Origin: Sodiomyces alkalinus F11
Lineage: Eukaryota; Ascomycota; Sordariomycetes; Glomerellales; Plectosphaerellaceae
NCBI RefSeq assembly: GCF_003711515.1
Contig: NW_021167079.1
Location: 6,318,385 to 6,382,384 of the forward strand
Direction of reading: 5' to 3'
DNA: 64,000 nucleotides
Part shown: piece after piece, positions 34,131 through 46,676 of the stretch
Numbering within the stretch: position 1 is the first letter of the stretch
Layout: each line of letters opens with the position of its first letter
The notes under the pieces: generated by a model
Database searches by the model: none
Told to the model about the DNA's origin: nothing
The model's input: the letters and a program-made list of their open reading frames with translations, nothing else
Translations under genes and position numbers: made by a program

Positions 34131-35319
34131 CTACTGTTCCTCAGTTCTGGTCCTTGCGCCAAGCACAGCTTTGCCTACTGTGCTATCGTTCGGCTTTTCC
34201 AGCTTACCCGCAATCCATGCCCCAACTTCAGAAATCGCGTCAAGGTCTACACCCGTATCCATGCCAAGGGTACTAAGGAAATACACCATGTTCTCCGTCG
34301 CCACATTTCCGGTGGCTCCTGGACTATAAGGGCATCCTCCCAGGCCCGCAACGCTGCTGTCAAAGGTCCGGATGCCGTGTTCCAGCGACACGGCCGTGTT
34401 CACAAGAGCCTGCCCGTATGTGTCATGGAAGTGCATAGCAAGATCCTCGTTCCGGATGCCCGCGGCACGCAAGCAGTCCAACAACGCCTTGGTCCGAGGA
34501 GCTGTCCCCATGCCCGTTGTGTCTCCTAGCGAGATCTCGTCGGCTCCGGACTCCAGCAAGTCCGTCGCGATCTCAGCAACCTTGTGTGGATCGACGTCGT
34601 AACCTTCGAAAGGGCATCCGAGAACGACGGAGACGTAGGCCCTGACCCGTAGCCCGCTCGCCTTTGCCTCCTGGATTACATCTTTGAAGCGCGCCAACGA
34701 CGTCGCAATATCGCAGTTGAGGTTCTTCTTCGAAAACGACTCGGTGGCCGCCGCAAAGACGGCGATCTCTATACCGGGCTTAGTGGGATTGAGCGAAGGC
34801 TGGAGCTGCGAGGAGAAGGTGTCGGGATGCTTTTGCAGGATGGAGGTCGCGTTCTGGAGGCCCTTGGTGTTCGGCGCAAGAAATGAGTACGATACCGCAG
34901 ATGGCGAAGAGATCTTCTTCGTGAGGATGTGTTCCATAATCTCGCTGGAATTTGCCATCTAGGTGAACCAATTAAGTCGGTCAGTAGACGCAGTACTCCA
35001 GAGACTGGGGGCGATTCTCTATGACCGGGAAATCGCAGCCTACCTGGGGAACCCATTTGGGCGCCACAAAGGAACCACCTTCAATCATCGACAAGCCGGT
35101 CTTTGCGAGCCTCTCAATCAGTTCAATCTTTGTTGCGAGCGAGATGGTTTTCTTCTCATTTTGAAGTCCATCGCGTGGTCCGACCTCGACCAGCTTGATG
35201 TAGTTGTCAGGTCGGGGTTGTTGTTGTTGGACGTTGTTTTGAGCGGTGGCGAAGGTTCGCAAGGAGCGGTAGTTTGCCCTCTTGCATGCTCTACAGACTG
35301 CAGGACGTAAAAGAGACAT
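34131..35319 (-). CDS. HMGCL: Hydroxymethylglutaryl-CoA lyase, mitochondrial
   Basis: Two exons (35044-35319, 34131-34958; intron 85 nt) give 367 residues. The enzyme splits HMG-CoA to acetoacetate and acetyl-CoA in leucine breakdown. It has a Cys/Arg-rich presequence (about 1-35), then KLVEVGPRDGLQNE with the catalytic Arg49-Asp50, SFVAPKWVPQMANSSEI, SYSFLAPNTKG, ISLGDTTGMGTAP, the metal-binding HFHDT (268-272) and the signature GLGGCPYSPGATGNVATE with the catalytic Cys301. The TIM-barrel blocks are all present and in order. There is no C-terminal peroxisomal tripeptide (it ends TEEQ), so mitochondrial location is favoured. The ATG at 35319 was chosen because the presequence starts there. 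Confidence 0.95.
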
Positions 35320-36047
35320 GGAGGGCAAATCTGGTCTCGTCGTATTGATGACAGAAGAACGATTACCGACGATGCTTCGCCGTTGTGGTTGTGGCTGTCT
35401 CGGGGGTAATAATACACGATGACATACCTAGAACGTTATAGCGCCGGCTAAACGCATACCATCGGCTCATACGACCGTCCGTACCTGCCTTCACCACATT
35501 ACAGTGCGAGATCCGGGTTTGCGGACAATGATGATTGTTCCGACTTCGAAGCCCAATAATCGAACGGTAAATATTTCAACACATCGTAGAGATAGACACG
35601 AGTTATCGTATTAGAATATGAAATTAATCATTCGACATAGGAATATACCTCACGGGCCCTGTAGATAGGTAGCCAGAAAAAGTCGAGTTCTACTGGAAGA
35701 GCTCCCAAGAACGTATACCAACACAATATTGGAAGTCGAGAGCGCATAAACCTCACCAACTTAAGACGCTTATCAGAGACTTAAACCAACTCGCGGCAGA
35801 AATCGGTCCCGCAAGCATAGACTCGACTGGAACATGAAGGCCGGTACAATGCGTCAAGAACACGTCGTTAGAATCTCTACCGCAACGCTATCGTAGCATG
35901 GTATAAAAAGCGTCCTAAAAAAGCCGACCAACGTGCGAGGGGAAAGAAATGAGGGAAACCCTTGGAACGCCCGCTTCATCTAACCAACAAGATGTAAAAG
36001 GCCGTGGAGTGTGCAGGACATGAAGGCGGAATGTAAGTACAGGTCGG
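35320..36047. other. Intergenic between HMGCL and DUF2470 gene
   Basis: 728 bp with the HMGCL promoter on the left and the 3' UTR of the DUF2470 gene on the right. No coding exon or repeat is seen. Confidence 0.5.
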
Positions 36048-36743
36048 CTAGTGGCTTGCTGCAGCCTTTTCCTCCTTCTCCTTCGTCTTGTCGGCTATGA
36101 TGGAATCGATCCTCCGAAAGGCACACACGCCCTCGAAGAAGGTGCTGCCGACCCACGTCCACCACAGGCGGGAGCCCGTATCGACCCCATGAGGCAGGAG
36201 GCGCGTGCGGTGCATCCACCAAACCTCGAAAACGTGAATGCCCAGAACAGGCCAGAAAAGGGCAGTGACAAGCCAGCGGAACGCGCGGGGCCCACCGGGG
36301 AAGAAGGCGGCAAGGGCAGACCAAAAAGGCGTTCCGGGCAGGAGGTGAGGGAGCGTGGCATATGAGAGGAAGTAGAGCGCCACGCCGCCGAACACCGCGA
36401 TGTCGAAGCCTCGTGGTGGGGTATAGGTCGTCACGTAAACGTCGCGGATGCCGAGTGCAGTCCGGGCTTCAGTGTCCATGGTGACAACGCGGCCGCGCAC
36501 CTCGGCGGGGGAAGAAAGCGGGGGCTCGAAGGGGATGCGGAACTTGGCGCCACCGGAGCCGCCAGCGGTGATGGTCATGCCGGTAAGAGAAATTTCAATG
36601 AGTTCTGGGGATGAGGCGGCGCGAGCGGAGAGGCCGGAATAGTGGCGCAAGTAATGGGAGAGCTCGCGCTTGTGGTGGTTATTCATGTGGTTGGCGATGC
36701 GGGCATGGGCCGCTTCGTCGAACATGGATAGAGGCCCGCCCAT
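36048..36743 (-). CDS. DUF2470-domain integral membrane protein
   Basis: A single exon of 231 residues. The N-terminal half matches the DUF2470 (haem-utilisation-like, HugZ C-terminal) domain: ARIANHMNNHHKRELSHYLRHY, then ELIEISLTGMTI and FRIPFEPPLSSPAEVRGRVVTM. Two or three hydrophobic segments follow (IAVFGGVALYFLSYATLPHLL and WLVTALFWPVLGIHVFEVWWM), and the tail is lysine-rich. Fungal proteins of this layout are annotated only by the domain. In bacteria the domain binds haem in haem-degrading proteins; whether this one does is not known. The ATG at 36743 begins MGGPLSMFDEAAH; no in-frame ATG lies upstream. Confidence 0.88.
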   Translation of the reverse strand: MGGPLSMFDEAAHARIANHMNNHHKRELSHYLRHYSGLSARAASSPELIEISLTGMTITAGGSGGAKFRIPFEPPLSSPAEVRGRVVTMDTEARTALGIRDVYVTTYTPPRGFDIAVFGGVALYFLSYATLPHLLPGTPFWSALAAFFPGGPRAFRWLVTALFWPVLGIHVFEVWWMHRTRLLPHGVDTGSRLWWTWVGSTFFEGVCAFRRIDSIIADKTKEKEEKAAASH

Positions 36744-37298
36744 CGTGGACTGGGGACCTGCTGATCGAGCTGTGTTCTTCTTCGTCTTCCGTTGATAATC
36801 GATCAATAGATTGGTGATCCAATCTGGCGAAAAGCTGGGCGTAGGGCTGTGTATGGATACGGTGCGGCATTTGTGAGAAGCGACGAAGCGATCCTGATAT
36901 TGGTTCCGATTTCGCGCTGAATAATCTACGAAGTACTTGAAACCACAGTGTCTGGTACACTGTATAATTAGTCATACTCGACCCCCTTAGAGGGACGGAC
37001 CGACCAGCATTGTTCCCGCACACCTCACGTTCGAAGCCGACGAATCTACAAAATCATCAAGGCCAGCTGCTTAAATATCTGGGGCGACTAGAAGGTACTA
37101 TCAAGGATAACGTCTTATTTTCACAAGACCGTACGCGCGCCCTATTCCCAATACCCTCGGCCAGCCAAATCTGTGTGTCATGGTAGGCTAGACGGCGAGA
37201 AGTCTGCAGAGGAGAGCATTGGCTTGTCGAAATAGGCCTACTTGGAAAGTGAGAGTTTGAAGGAGACGCCCCGACTGCGAGGCTCTTCTCTACGTCAT
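36744..37298. other. Intergenic between DUF2470 gene and CFEM-GPCR
   Basis: 555 bp holding the promoter of the DUF2470 gene and the 3' UTR of the receptor gene. Nothing else is seen. Confidence 0.5.
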
Positions 37299-38904
37299 CT
37301 ACTCGACTCCCCGCTCAATGATATGTTGGGTCTTGTACTTCTCTCCCTCCGCCTTAGCAGACGCACTCGTCCCGTTGTTCAAAGAGACCCCCCTGGTAGA
37401 CGTATAGCTTGTCAGGCGTGATGCGAGGGAACCGAACATGGCCGGGAGGACTCGCTCGAAGAAAAGTCTCAACGTGGGCAGCGAAGTAACGATCACTGAC
37501 ACGGAAACCTCGAGCCCAGACCAGATGAGCGTGTCGGCATAGTCCCACGTCGGGTTGGTCGACCGCGCAAACAGAATCAGGTACTGGAGTCGGACACACG
37601 ACGTGATAGTGATGAAGATACCCAAACTGAACAAGATCACGACGCCAGCCTTGGACTTCCACGACATGTTAAGTCCGTACAGTAGCGGTAACGGCAGCGC
37701 CAAGATGACGACATCTTGGGCGATGCTGAAGCCAGCCGCCACGTTCACCAGCATATTGATGTTGAGGCACCGATACGACCCGGATTGGCTCTTCCAGCTA
37801 AGCCAACTGTACTCGATGGGCGTGCACTGGAATATCTGCAGAACGACGAAGACTGTGGTAGGAACCACGACGAGAGCCATGGTCATGAACGTCGCGATTC
37901 GGAACGGAGTATTTGGGAAGATGCGCAGGTAGAAGAATAGAATCGATACCTTTGTCAAGGCGAGGCAGACCAGATAAAGGGCCTCGGCAATGTAAAAGAG
38001 CTGGTGTGGTCACCTGTCAGTTCGTGTGCTCGATTCTCGACCGAGTCGAGTCACGTCGACTTGTGAGGAACGCGTCTCTCTTCGTAGACTTGCCTTTAAC
38101 CCCATGGTTATATCGTCAACGTCGACATTCCAGACATCAACGCCGAAGGCGATCACCCCCACTAGTATTTGTAGTTAGCTAACGTCCATTCAAGGGTTCT
38201 CGGTGCACGACATACTGGCCTGCCCTAGGATGACGAATGGGATGAATAATATCTTCGGAAGACAGAGAGTATGGTAAGTGACCGGGACATATAGTAGTTT
38301 GCAAGTCCATGTCAACGTACACCACACACGACCATCACCCAGTCATCGGCCTCGAATTCGTGCGGTGTCATCCATCGCACATACAGACGCAGGCATACGC
38401 TCAAGAGTGCCGGGATCTCAAGAGCGAGGGGAGCAAGTAGAACCGGTTTGCGATTGCGGTACGGGCGGCCGCAAAACTTTGCTTCGATCTGGCCAGCCTC
38501 TTTGTAAAGTTAGACATCCGATTCTGGACGGAGCTCACACCTTAATGGGTAGATAGCGCACCGATAACTTCTAGAGAGGACTCGCAAGCCGATCCCAGGC
38601 AGGTTCGCATAGCATCATCAAAGCCTTTATCAGCGCACAGGCATGTCCTGTTGGTAAGGTTCCCGCAGATCGACTGCGGTACTTCTTGACGGAGACAGGT
38701 CAGCTGCAACGGAGGAACATTAGTATCTCTAGGCAAGGAGGGATTCGACTGTCTTGGCTTCCATGACCGGCAGATCTAGCTGAAGGGACGCACACCGCAT
38801 TGTGGAAGCCCATCAGCGATGTCCATGAGATCCGATGCGTGAATATGGATAAGAGATGCCAGCCATGCCAGCAGTATGCATGAATGTGTACTCCTTGGAA
38901 TCAT
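37299..38904 (-). CDS. CFEM-domain PTH11-like G-protein-coupled receptor
   Basis: Six exons (38794-38904, 38562-38703, 38321-38499, 38216-38252, 38094-38161, 37299-38000) give 412 residues. A signal peptide (about 1-23) leads into a CFEM domain with eight cysteines (residues 36, 40, 50, 58, 60, 72, 77, 94; LPQCGLTC and CLCADKG are visible). Seven hydrophobic segments follow, among them LLAPLALEIPALLSVCLRLYV, the EADDWVMVVCG motif of this class, ITMGLKLFYIAEALYLV, and ADTLIWSGLEVSVSVIVTSL. Pezizomycotina use such receptors to sense surfaces or host cues. The intron after exon 5 begins GCAAGT (GC-AG); no GT site keeps the frame. The boundary between exons 2 and 3 (donor GTGCGC, acceptor ACAAAG) was picked because it restores the eighth cysteine spacing. 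Confidence 0.9.
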
Positions 38905-41775
38905 TTGTTCAATATCGACGACACGGCTGTGAATGACGAGACTGCAGACAACGGAGTTAGGCAGCTCGGTCAATAGGGGTGTCAATGAAGCCCAAACCGC
39001 GTGTTGCTGGTCGGATATCAGGGCTAATAGCTGAGAGATATGGGGCACGAACCAGGGTTCAACAGGGGGGTTGAGAAACGATGGGTGCTTAAAAGGATTA
39101 AATCTCTGCCCCGCAGGATACAAAGAAGAAAAACGCTCGTATGATGTTGGAAGTATCATAGCCTCAGCCCAGACAGGACAGTCGCACCCGACTGTACCTG
39201 TGGGGACCTACTGGCCAGTACTCAGCGGATGTTTTACGTCTTATGTCGCCGCGGATTCGGCACGGAATGGAGTCTCAGAGTGGCCGGCATCCGAGAAGAC
39301 GGATTCAACAAGACGGCAGTACGCCTGTCATACGGGAGTCATATTGCGCGTCCCGCTTGGTGTGTGTCAAAGTCAAAGCGACACTTAGCACATCAGTGGT
39401 TCGCGCCGCAGGGCCAGCCCGCCAGACTGGATATTCGAGCTACCGTAGTATCACAGATTAAGAGCCACAGAAGGGCTTGGACTTCCGCATGGCCATGGCC
39501 CGTGGATGGGTACAAGCCTAAGACGGCTGAGGGTAACACCAGCCGGACACCAAGGGGTCGAAAAGTAAGACCAGTATCCAGATGCAGGCAAGCATGCCCA
39601 TATCAGGCTTCATTGTGCGAAACATGGAGATAACCAGGTGCCAGAAGTGCCGGGGGAGGCGGTTTTCTCGAGGAGGTAGCATTAGACTGACCGCACAAGA
39701 GCTATCTTACTGATATGCGGCCACTGGCATGTGCCCGTATGTCGTCTGGGTTCGCATCTTATGCGGCCAGTTCAAACGCAGGTACCAAATCCCCCATGTA
39801 GGTCATTGGTTCTGGATGCAGAGTAAGGCGCAGCTTTGTGTGACGGAGCTCTTCAAGGCCCCCTGTACTTTGCATCCTGTTGTACGAGGCTGCGGACGCC
39901 TGGTCCCGGAGCCGATCGGGGAAAGATAAGCAAATAGGCCAATCTTCGCTGAATACACCCGAATACACTTCAAAAGAACTGCAGCAAATGACGATTTGTG
40001 GGCAATGGGGCATGGGTGGGTTAACCGTGGTCTTCTTGCGACTTTGGCAAAGACATAAGGGGTTCTTGTTAAGATCCCGGGGGGCGGATAAGGACGGCAA
40101 GGGGCGTGTTTCAGCCTCTAGATGTTTGTTTGCCCTGCCCGACCAAGCAATAGACCTGGTGTTGGGTTTGTCCCGTGATGTACTCCGTACTCTCTTATAC
40201 TTCGCAGGTATTGCCCACTATATGGATACTTGAGCATTGGATGACAATCGTTGGTCAGACCATAAGCGAAGGTGTATGCTCAGCGGTGGATGCCATACCC
40301 ATGCAGACCGACCTCTGTTCCATTGTTCGCTGAGAACTTTCAGGACTGGGTTGCTTACACGGAGACAACTGCGGCATGAGGAGAGCTTAATAACACATCA
40401 GCTGAGATGTCAACTGTGTCATGTCAACAAGAGCAAACCAACAGACTACTTGAGTACCTACAGACCATGAAGTACCTTATTTGAAGAAGAATTGGTACCT
40501 AAGGTAAGTAAAGTAAGAAGCACTTAACTTTGCTATCAGTATTCATGAGGCTAAAATTAGCCTGGATTCTCTGGGCTTCATCGCCTACCTGGAGCATAGT
40601 TAGGAGAAACAAGGCCAATGGGCGCGCATATTGCGAAAGACGAATAGTGGAGTTTATTATTAAGAAGAGCCTGGGTGGTGTAAAGAAAGGCGGGAAGGAT
40701 GAAGCTCGAACAGCCGGAGCGGCATTCCCTGAAAACACAACACGAGCCATTTTGTAGTGTCAAACGGTGGGAAAGATGAGCCACCAGCGAGTCATACGAC
40801 ATGGAATTGTGGATTCTCGTTCTCAGACGTCAGACGCTGGCTGGGCTAGGGCCCAGCCCAGGGGTCAAGGATGTGACGACGTCGTAGGAACCACAAGGCT
40901 GGAGAGGGGAACCCGAAGAATCCGGGCGAAATCCGGGCGCGCCGGTGGGCATTGCCTCACGGCCTGGACTTGAAGATATGTACACTGTAAGTTACTGAAG
41001 TTTCGATGATAGCTGCGCGTTCGAATTGCATGCAGAACTGACTGCTACGTAGTCGACAACTCGGAGATTGTCATGGCGGGGACGGCTTTCGAGGATGTTA
41101 GTGCCATACCTATTGGAATCCCCTTGGGGAGATGGGGGAGGAACTGGAACTGGATGGTCCGATCTGATAAGATCAAAGATTTGTAAAATTGTAATCCACG
41201 AGATCGAGCGAAGGTTGGGGGTTCCCCGAAAAGCCCCTCGGTCTCCGACTCGGGATGTGTTCAGTTTACGTAATATCGTGTTGATACACAGTTAACCAGG
41301 AGATTTGTTAGTAGCCTAACGGCAAGCTCGGAGAAATTCCAAGTTACCTCCGAGATGCTTCGCCCTAGACCCAAAAGGGACAAAGGGTAGCATCCTTTTC
41401 CCAAGCTGTCCTCCATGCGACGTCACAGAAATGAACGCCGACGGTAGCCCTCAGGATCTGACAATGACTCTTGTGTGTCTTCCGAAATCGCAGACTTTTC
41501 CCTCTCGTTCATGGCCCTACGTTGAGCTCCGCGTTGCTTATTGTCGAATATCGACTCCAATGGCACGGGCCGTCGTTGCATCAGTATACTCAATGCTTGC
41601 TATCCACTTGAACCGGATCAACAAGCTGAACCGTATACTCTACCAACCTGTCCGGGCCAGATCGAATGCGTATTGCTTCCGACTCGGCTTTTCCTCCACG
41701 TGGCACTCGCGCTCCTCCCCTTGACGCATCACTTATATATCTCTTCCACAATCCGGTCGGCGCTTCTGGCTTATA
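38905..41775. other. Gene-poor 2.9 kb between divergent receptor and regulator
   Basis: Promoters of the CFEM receptor (-) and the Zn2Cys6 gene (+) flank DNA with no convincing exon. Motif blocks lie at 40455-40480 and 40494-40517, and a GTACTCCGTAC site near 40181. No transposon domain is visible in the translated frames. Confidence 0.5.
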
Positions 41776-44497
41776 ATGAGCATGGACGACACCGCGAGCC
41801 AGGCGACTTACCACTCTCGTCCTGACGATGACGAGGGCCACGAGTCTAACCAAGGTGGGCAGCCCCGCAAGAGACAGCGCGTGCGCCTGAGCTGCCTCGA
41901 ATGTCGTCGCCGTAAGCTCTCTTGCGACAGAGGCTACCCATGCCAAAGATGCATCAAGAGTGGTACCCCGGACCGCTGCACCTACGAGACCAAGTCGGGC
42001 ATGGTTATGAACGCTAGTTCGGGCGTGCCACCGGCTTTTGCCCAGCTCGACTCGCGGCGGCATGGGAGTGAGACGGCCGTTTCAACAAGGGACTCGGACT
42101 CGGGTGTTATCCGCGACGCCGCCAAGGATTACGACAGGATCCGCAGGCTCGAATTGGAGGTCATGCACTTGAAGAATCAACTCAACCAACACTCCAACGC
42201 GGTCTCCTCCTTCGATGGTAGCACCGTCGCTGCCAGCAATTCTCCGCTTACACACAAAGATGAGATACCTCACTCACCAACGGATCCCGAGGCCAACGAC
42301 ATCGCCTGTCTAGCATACGCGCAGAATGACAAATCGGAGCTGAGATTTTTCAGGGGCAAAGAGTTCCGAACCCGCTATTACGGCCCCCATAATGCCACCA
42401 TGGCTTTCCTTGAGGTAGCGCTTCCCCCCGGGACACCCTCTGTTTCTGTTATTATTCCCTTCCTCTCTGTCTTGCCCTTGCTCTGCTCTGGCGTCGCGTA
42501 TCGTCTTTGTGGCAAGCGCGTTGGATTGGCTGACACTTGAATCGTGCATTGTAGCTCCGCGGTCTTTGCCCCTTCATGCAAGAGACCGCCGATGAGTGGC
42601 TAAGACCGGCAGCGGCGCATGATATGAAGGATCGCAAGAAAAGAAAGGAAGACCGTGAGAAGGCATTCCTTGAGCGCGACCTCGATCTCGAAGCACTTCT
42701 GCCCCCAAAAGCTCTGGTGGATTCCCTCGTTGAAGTCTACCTAGAGCAATTTGAGCAGCTTCATCGTATTGTGCACATTCCGACTCTCAAGCGAGAGTAC
42801 TCACAGTTCTGGGAGGACACCGAGTCACGACATGCAGCGTTAACAGCACTGATACTTTCTATGATCGCTATTTCCAACTGTATCCATACACACGACACCC
42901 TTTGGTTCACTGGAATGGTATCCAATGCGCACAACACCGCAGTCAAGTGGATCGAAGCGGTGGAAAAGTGGCAGACGCGACAGAGCATGAAGCACCGCCG
43001 TCTCATCCACTACCAGATCGCCTGCCTGCTCTACCTCGGCAAGCGCGTCAATATTGTCAAGAAGAAGCGGTTCTGGACCAATTCAGGGTCGTTGATCCAA
43101 GACGGCATCTCGGTCGGCCTTCACCGGGACCCGAGTCACATGGGAGGCAAGATCTCTGTCTATAACCAGGAGATGCGGCGGCGCATCTGGGCCACGGTCC
43201 AAGAGTTTGATATGCAGGCGAGCTTCGACCACGGTCTACCCACCTTGGTGAGCCAATTGTACTACGACGTCAGCCCACCGCGGAACCTGGACGACGACGA
43301 CTTTGACGAAGAAACAACAGAGCTCCCGCCATCGAAACCCGCCAAGGAGTTCACCTACTCTTCGTATCAAAACTTGGCCCGGCAGAGCCTACCGCTCCGG
43401 ATCGAGCTGAGCCGCGTTCTCTGCGGTCCGCCTGGCGATCTTGACTACGAACAGGTAATCCGCTTTACGAACGACATCACTCGCGAGATTGACGCCCTCC
43501 CGTCGTGGGATACAAACGGCACCAACGGCCAGGGCGGGAAACGACCGCTCCTGGCATACACACTGCTACACATCGAGCTCCGACAGTACATAATCCCGCT
43601 GCACCAGCGCTTTCTCAAGATGCGCAAGACCAACCCGAAGTACCAGTACTCGGAAATCATATACTACAACGCTGCGCGCGACATCGTGCTGCTTCACGAC
43701 AAATTGTACGAGCAAGGGGTGCGATCCTTGAACTTTCTGCGCGAGGACGCCTTAACCACGGCCGTCAACCTCTGCAAGGTGACCATGCTGCAACCTCGCG
43801 GCTCGACACACATGATCATGATTAACTCGCAACATACCGTCAAGCTTCTTCAGCGGTGCCTGGCCATCAAAGAGGATCGCCTCATGCGGTGTGGAAACAA
43901 CGAACCCTGGGGCTACTCCATAATGTGCGCGGCACTTGGCTTGCTGGAGCTCCATCTTGGTACGAAGACGGCGGAACAGGCCAAGGCGGCGTCGGCTGAG
44001 AGATTTGTGAACTTGCATTACAAGCTATTATCGTACCAGGAGCCGCCGGTGGCGGCGCAGGCATCGGAGCCATCCAGGATGCCGGCGATATCTATGGAGG
44101 TTCCCGAAGGGGCGAGGGTGAGTTCCTATCCTTGTTGTCTTTCCATTATTTGGTGTCGTCCAGCTCAGCTCACCTCCCTTCTTCTCGCACAGTCCGTCGC
44201 CCCGTTATCTTTCCAGGGGGCCTTCCCCAACTTCCCTTCGTCGCAAGGCTCCGGTGTGGATGGTGCGCCCACACCTGTGACCTGGCTGCCATCTGCCGTC
44301 GACCCATCGGTGCGTGCCCCCCCAACCCCAAACCAACGGGGTCTTTTTGACTTGGCCCGTTGGTCAGGCGATTTCATCTCCCAGATGGTATACTAATCTG
44401 CTTCTAGGCGCAAAATTTAAACCCTGATTTCAGCATGGAATCGCTTGGCCTTAACCTGAACGAACTCTGGGGAGAAGCTTGGGATATGCTCAACTGA
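41776..44497 (+). CDS. Zn2Cys6 fungal transcription factor
   Basis: Four exons (41776-42414, 42555-44117, 44193-44309, 44408-44497) give 802 residues. The binuclear zinc cluster is complete: Cys 40, 43, 50, 56, 59 and 68 in SCLECRRRKLSCDRGYPCQRC and the following GTPDRC. It is preceded by a basic stretch (RKRQRVRL) and followed by a short coiled coil (RRLELEVMHLKNQL) for dimerisation. The middle carries a fungal-specific transcription factor domain (from about FLERDLDLEALLPPKALVDSL to SLIQDGISVGLHRDPSHMG and RRRIWATVQEFDMQAS). The C-terminus ends in an acidic, leucine-rich tail (LGLNLNELWGEAWDMLN), a possible activation region. The second intron is 75 nt with no stop, so it can be read through. 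Targets are unknown; the next gene downstream is the NLP. Confidence 0.94.
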
Positions 44498-45265
44498 GGA
44501 AGCGGAATGAGGTTTGCGTCATTCGACGATGTACTATTATTTATGGAGATACGACAGTGATACCCGTGAAAAAAGAGAAGCGATCCGAGTCTTTCGCAAT
44601 TCTCGTCTTTCCGTCAAGTCGGCCAATCAGCGACAAACTGACGGCGTGGTGATAGAACAGCATGCTGGAGTGATAACCGCTGCAGGAGATTTGGATCCAG
44701 CATAATCTCCAGACTGGACTCATCCCTTCATCTTGAATGACTTCGGAGTATGATATACGAAGCCTGTTCTCGGCAATGTGCTACGTGCCACGTGCCATCG
44801 ATATCTGCACTCTTTGGACGTTTAACACTCCACCGTAGACAGTTCATCGCATTGTCTTGTCCATGCCGAATGCCGTATGCCGTCTCGGCTTTGGCGCGGG
44901 AGTTGGAAGGTGACATCGGCCGGCCGGTCCAGCTACCCAATCCGGTCGGAAGCCCGATCATCTCTCTCGTCGAACTTCCCCGGCTCTAGGAACGTTTATG
45001 GCTCCGCGACGAATGGAACACCGCAATCAGACCATGTATGGAGCCGGAGGGGATCTAGCAATAAATAGTTGTGCCGTCCAAGTCTCCTCGTATTTCGAGT
45101 TCGAAGTTGTAATGCCCTCTGTGCAGCTCTCGTTTTACACTGGGCCCTTTCGTCCAGACTACTCGGACTGACCTACAATCTCCTCTTACGTTCTTGTGTG
45201 ACTTTCGTTGGCAAATCACACCAGTAACTTTCCTTTTGTCCGTTCTCACGAGGAGACGCAAAGCA
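44498..45265. promoter_or_regulatory. Upstream region of the NLP gene
   Basis: 768 bp between the regulator's stop and the NLP start. A CACGTG lies at 44789-44794, next to a second near-copy (CTACGTGCCACGTGCC). No coding exon is seen. Confidence 0.45.
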
Positions 45266-46080
45266 ATGACACGACTCATCCGCCTCATCGGCTGGCTCCT
45301 AGCTGCCATGGCAGCCGCCGCAGCGCCGGTCGTCGAACGCCGCGCAGTCATCAATCACGACGCAGTCGTCGGCTTCCCAGAGACCGTCCCGGCCGGGGCT
45401 ATCAGCCAGCTGTATCTCAAATTCAAGCCCTGGCTCCGTGTCTATACAGGCTGCGTGGCATTCCCTGCCGTCAACGCCAGAGGAGATACCAGGTAATCAC
45501 ATTGCTGTTTTCTTTCTTTCAGGGAAGACGTCAGACGGCAAGGGTTCGTTCTCTGCTAACAGTTGCTTTTACTCCCCCCCACTTCGTCAGCGGCGGGCTG
45601 GCACCAACGGGCTCCCATAACAGCGGCTGCTCGTCTTCGCGGGGCCAGGTATATGCTCGTCAGGGAACGCACGGCGGACGGCGGGCCATCATGTACGCGT
45701 GGTACATGCCTAAGGACTCGCCGTCGACCGGACTGGGTCACCGACACGACTGGGAGAGTGCCGTGGTCTGGCTCGATGGGACATCGACAGATGCCACCGT
45801 CCTGGGCGTGGCGGCATCGGCCCACGGGAGCTTCAACACGCGGGCCGCGAGAGATGTCAGCTTCTCGGGCACCCGGCCACGGCTGGGGTATCGCAGCCAC
45901 TGGCCTACCAACCACCAGATGGTCTTCACGGGCGACCAGGGCGGGGAGCAGCCCTTGATTGCGTACGAGGAGTTGACGGAAGGGGCGAGACGCGCTCTGG
46001 ACGAGACGGATTTCGGGTCGGCCAATGTGCCTTTTAACCAGTGGAATTTTGCTAACAATCTGGCGAAGGCTGCTCTCTAA
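45266..46080 (+). CDS. Secreted necrosis- and ethylene-inducing-like protein (NLP/NPP1)
   Basis: One intron (45493-45590, 98 nt) fits GT-AG and keeps the frame; the product is 238 residues, normal for the family. A hydrophobic signal peptide covers about residues 1-20. The family heptapeptide GHRHDWE, which holds metal-binding residues, is intact, and a pair of cysteines lies before it, as in type 1 members. NLPs are secreted; many form pores in membranes of dicot plants, and many others are non-toxic, so activity cannot be read from this motif alone. I see no break in the gene. It lies 0.77 kb downstream of a Zn2Cys6 regulator on the same strand and near a CFEM receptor, which hints at, but does not show, joint control. 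Confidence 0.95.
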
Positions 46081-46676
46081 GGGAGACGCCGACAAGTGGT
46101 TTAACCCGGAGGATTAGGACAGGAATAGGGAAGAGAAGACGTAGTACCGTGATCCCTCTTCGTACAAAGGCCCAGGGGAACATTTCGTACCTCGTTGAAC
46201 GCCGGTGGGAAGAAAGTAAATATTTGTATTACCTAATTACGGAGCAACTACCTTATGTTGACGTCTTAGCTCACTAGTACACTACTAGTACTTCTGAATG
46301 CGTGCCATGGCCATGGTATTTACCCTCAACTCCACTGAAACAACCTTGTACCTCAAAGGTACTTCAAATACAGTCGTCCCCCAGGCAATCAGAGGCTGTC
46401 GTCTGCGGACCCCACTTGGTAATTACATGGCATTTGACATCTTGTTCCCTCTCTCCAAGGTACCTTATACGATACCTCTTCCTTTGTCCTCCTTACCTAC
46501 CTTACCTTATGCAGCATCACGCTGCCATTTTCCGTCCTTCATCGACCCACGACCCGGCCGCCTTACGGAGAACATCTTATTTGATCGTTGATCTCCAAGG
46601 AGACATCTGTTATACATATGTGTTCCGATACTCGCTGTCTCCTCTCCTGTCTTCCCGTCCTTATCCACGGATCCTC
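46081..46676. other. Convergent intergenic region
   Basis: 596 bp after the NLP stop. It holds several motif blocks (about 46340-46370, 46455-46475, 46496-46514) and no gene. Confidence 0.5.

Noticed and set aside
38562..38703. Alternative exon 2 end at a GTTATC donor in the CFEM receptor
   Set aside because: It would shorten the spacing to the eighth cysteine to 11 residues; the chosen donor gives 17, close to the usual CFEM layout.
41020..41045. GTTCGAATT sequence resembling a tRNA B-box
   Set aside because: No A-box or cloverleaf could be folded around it.
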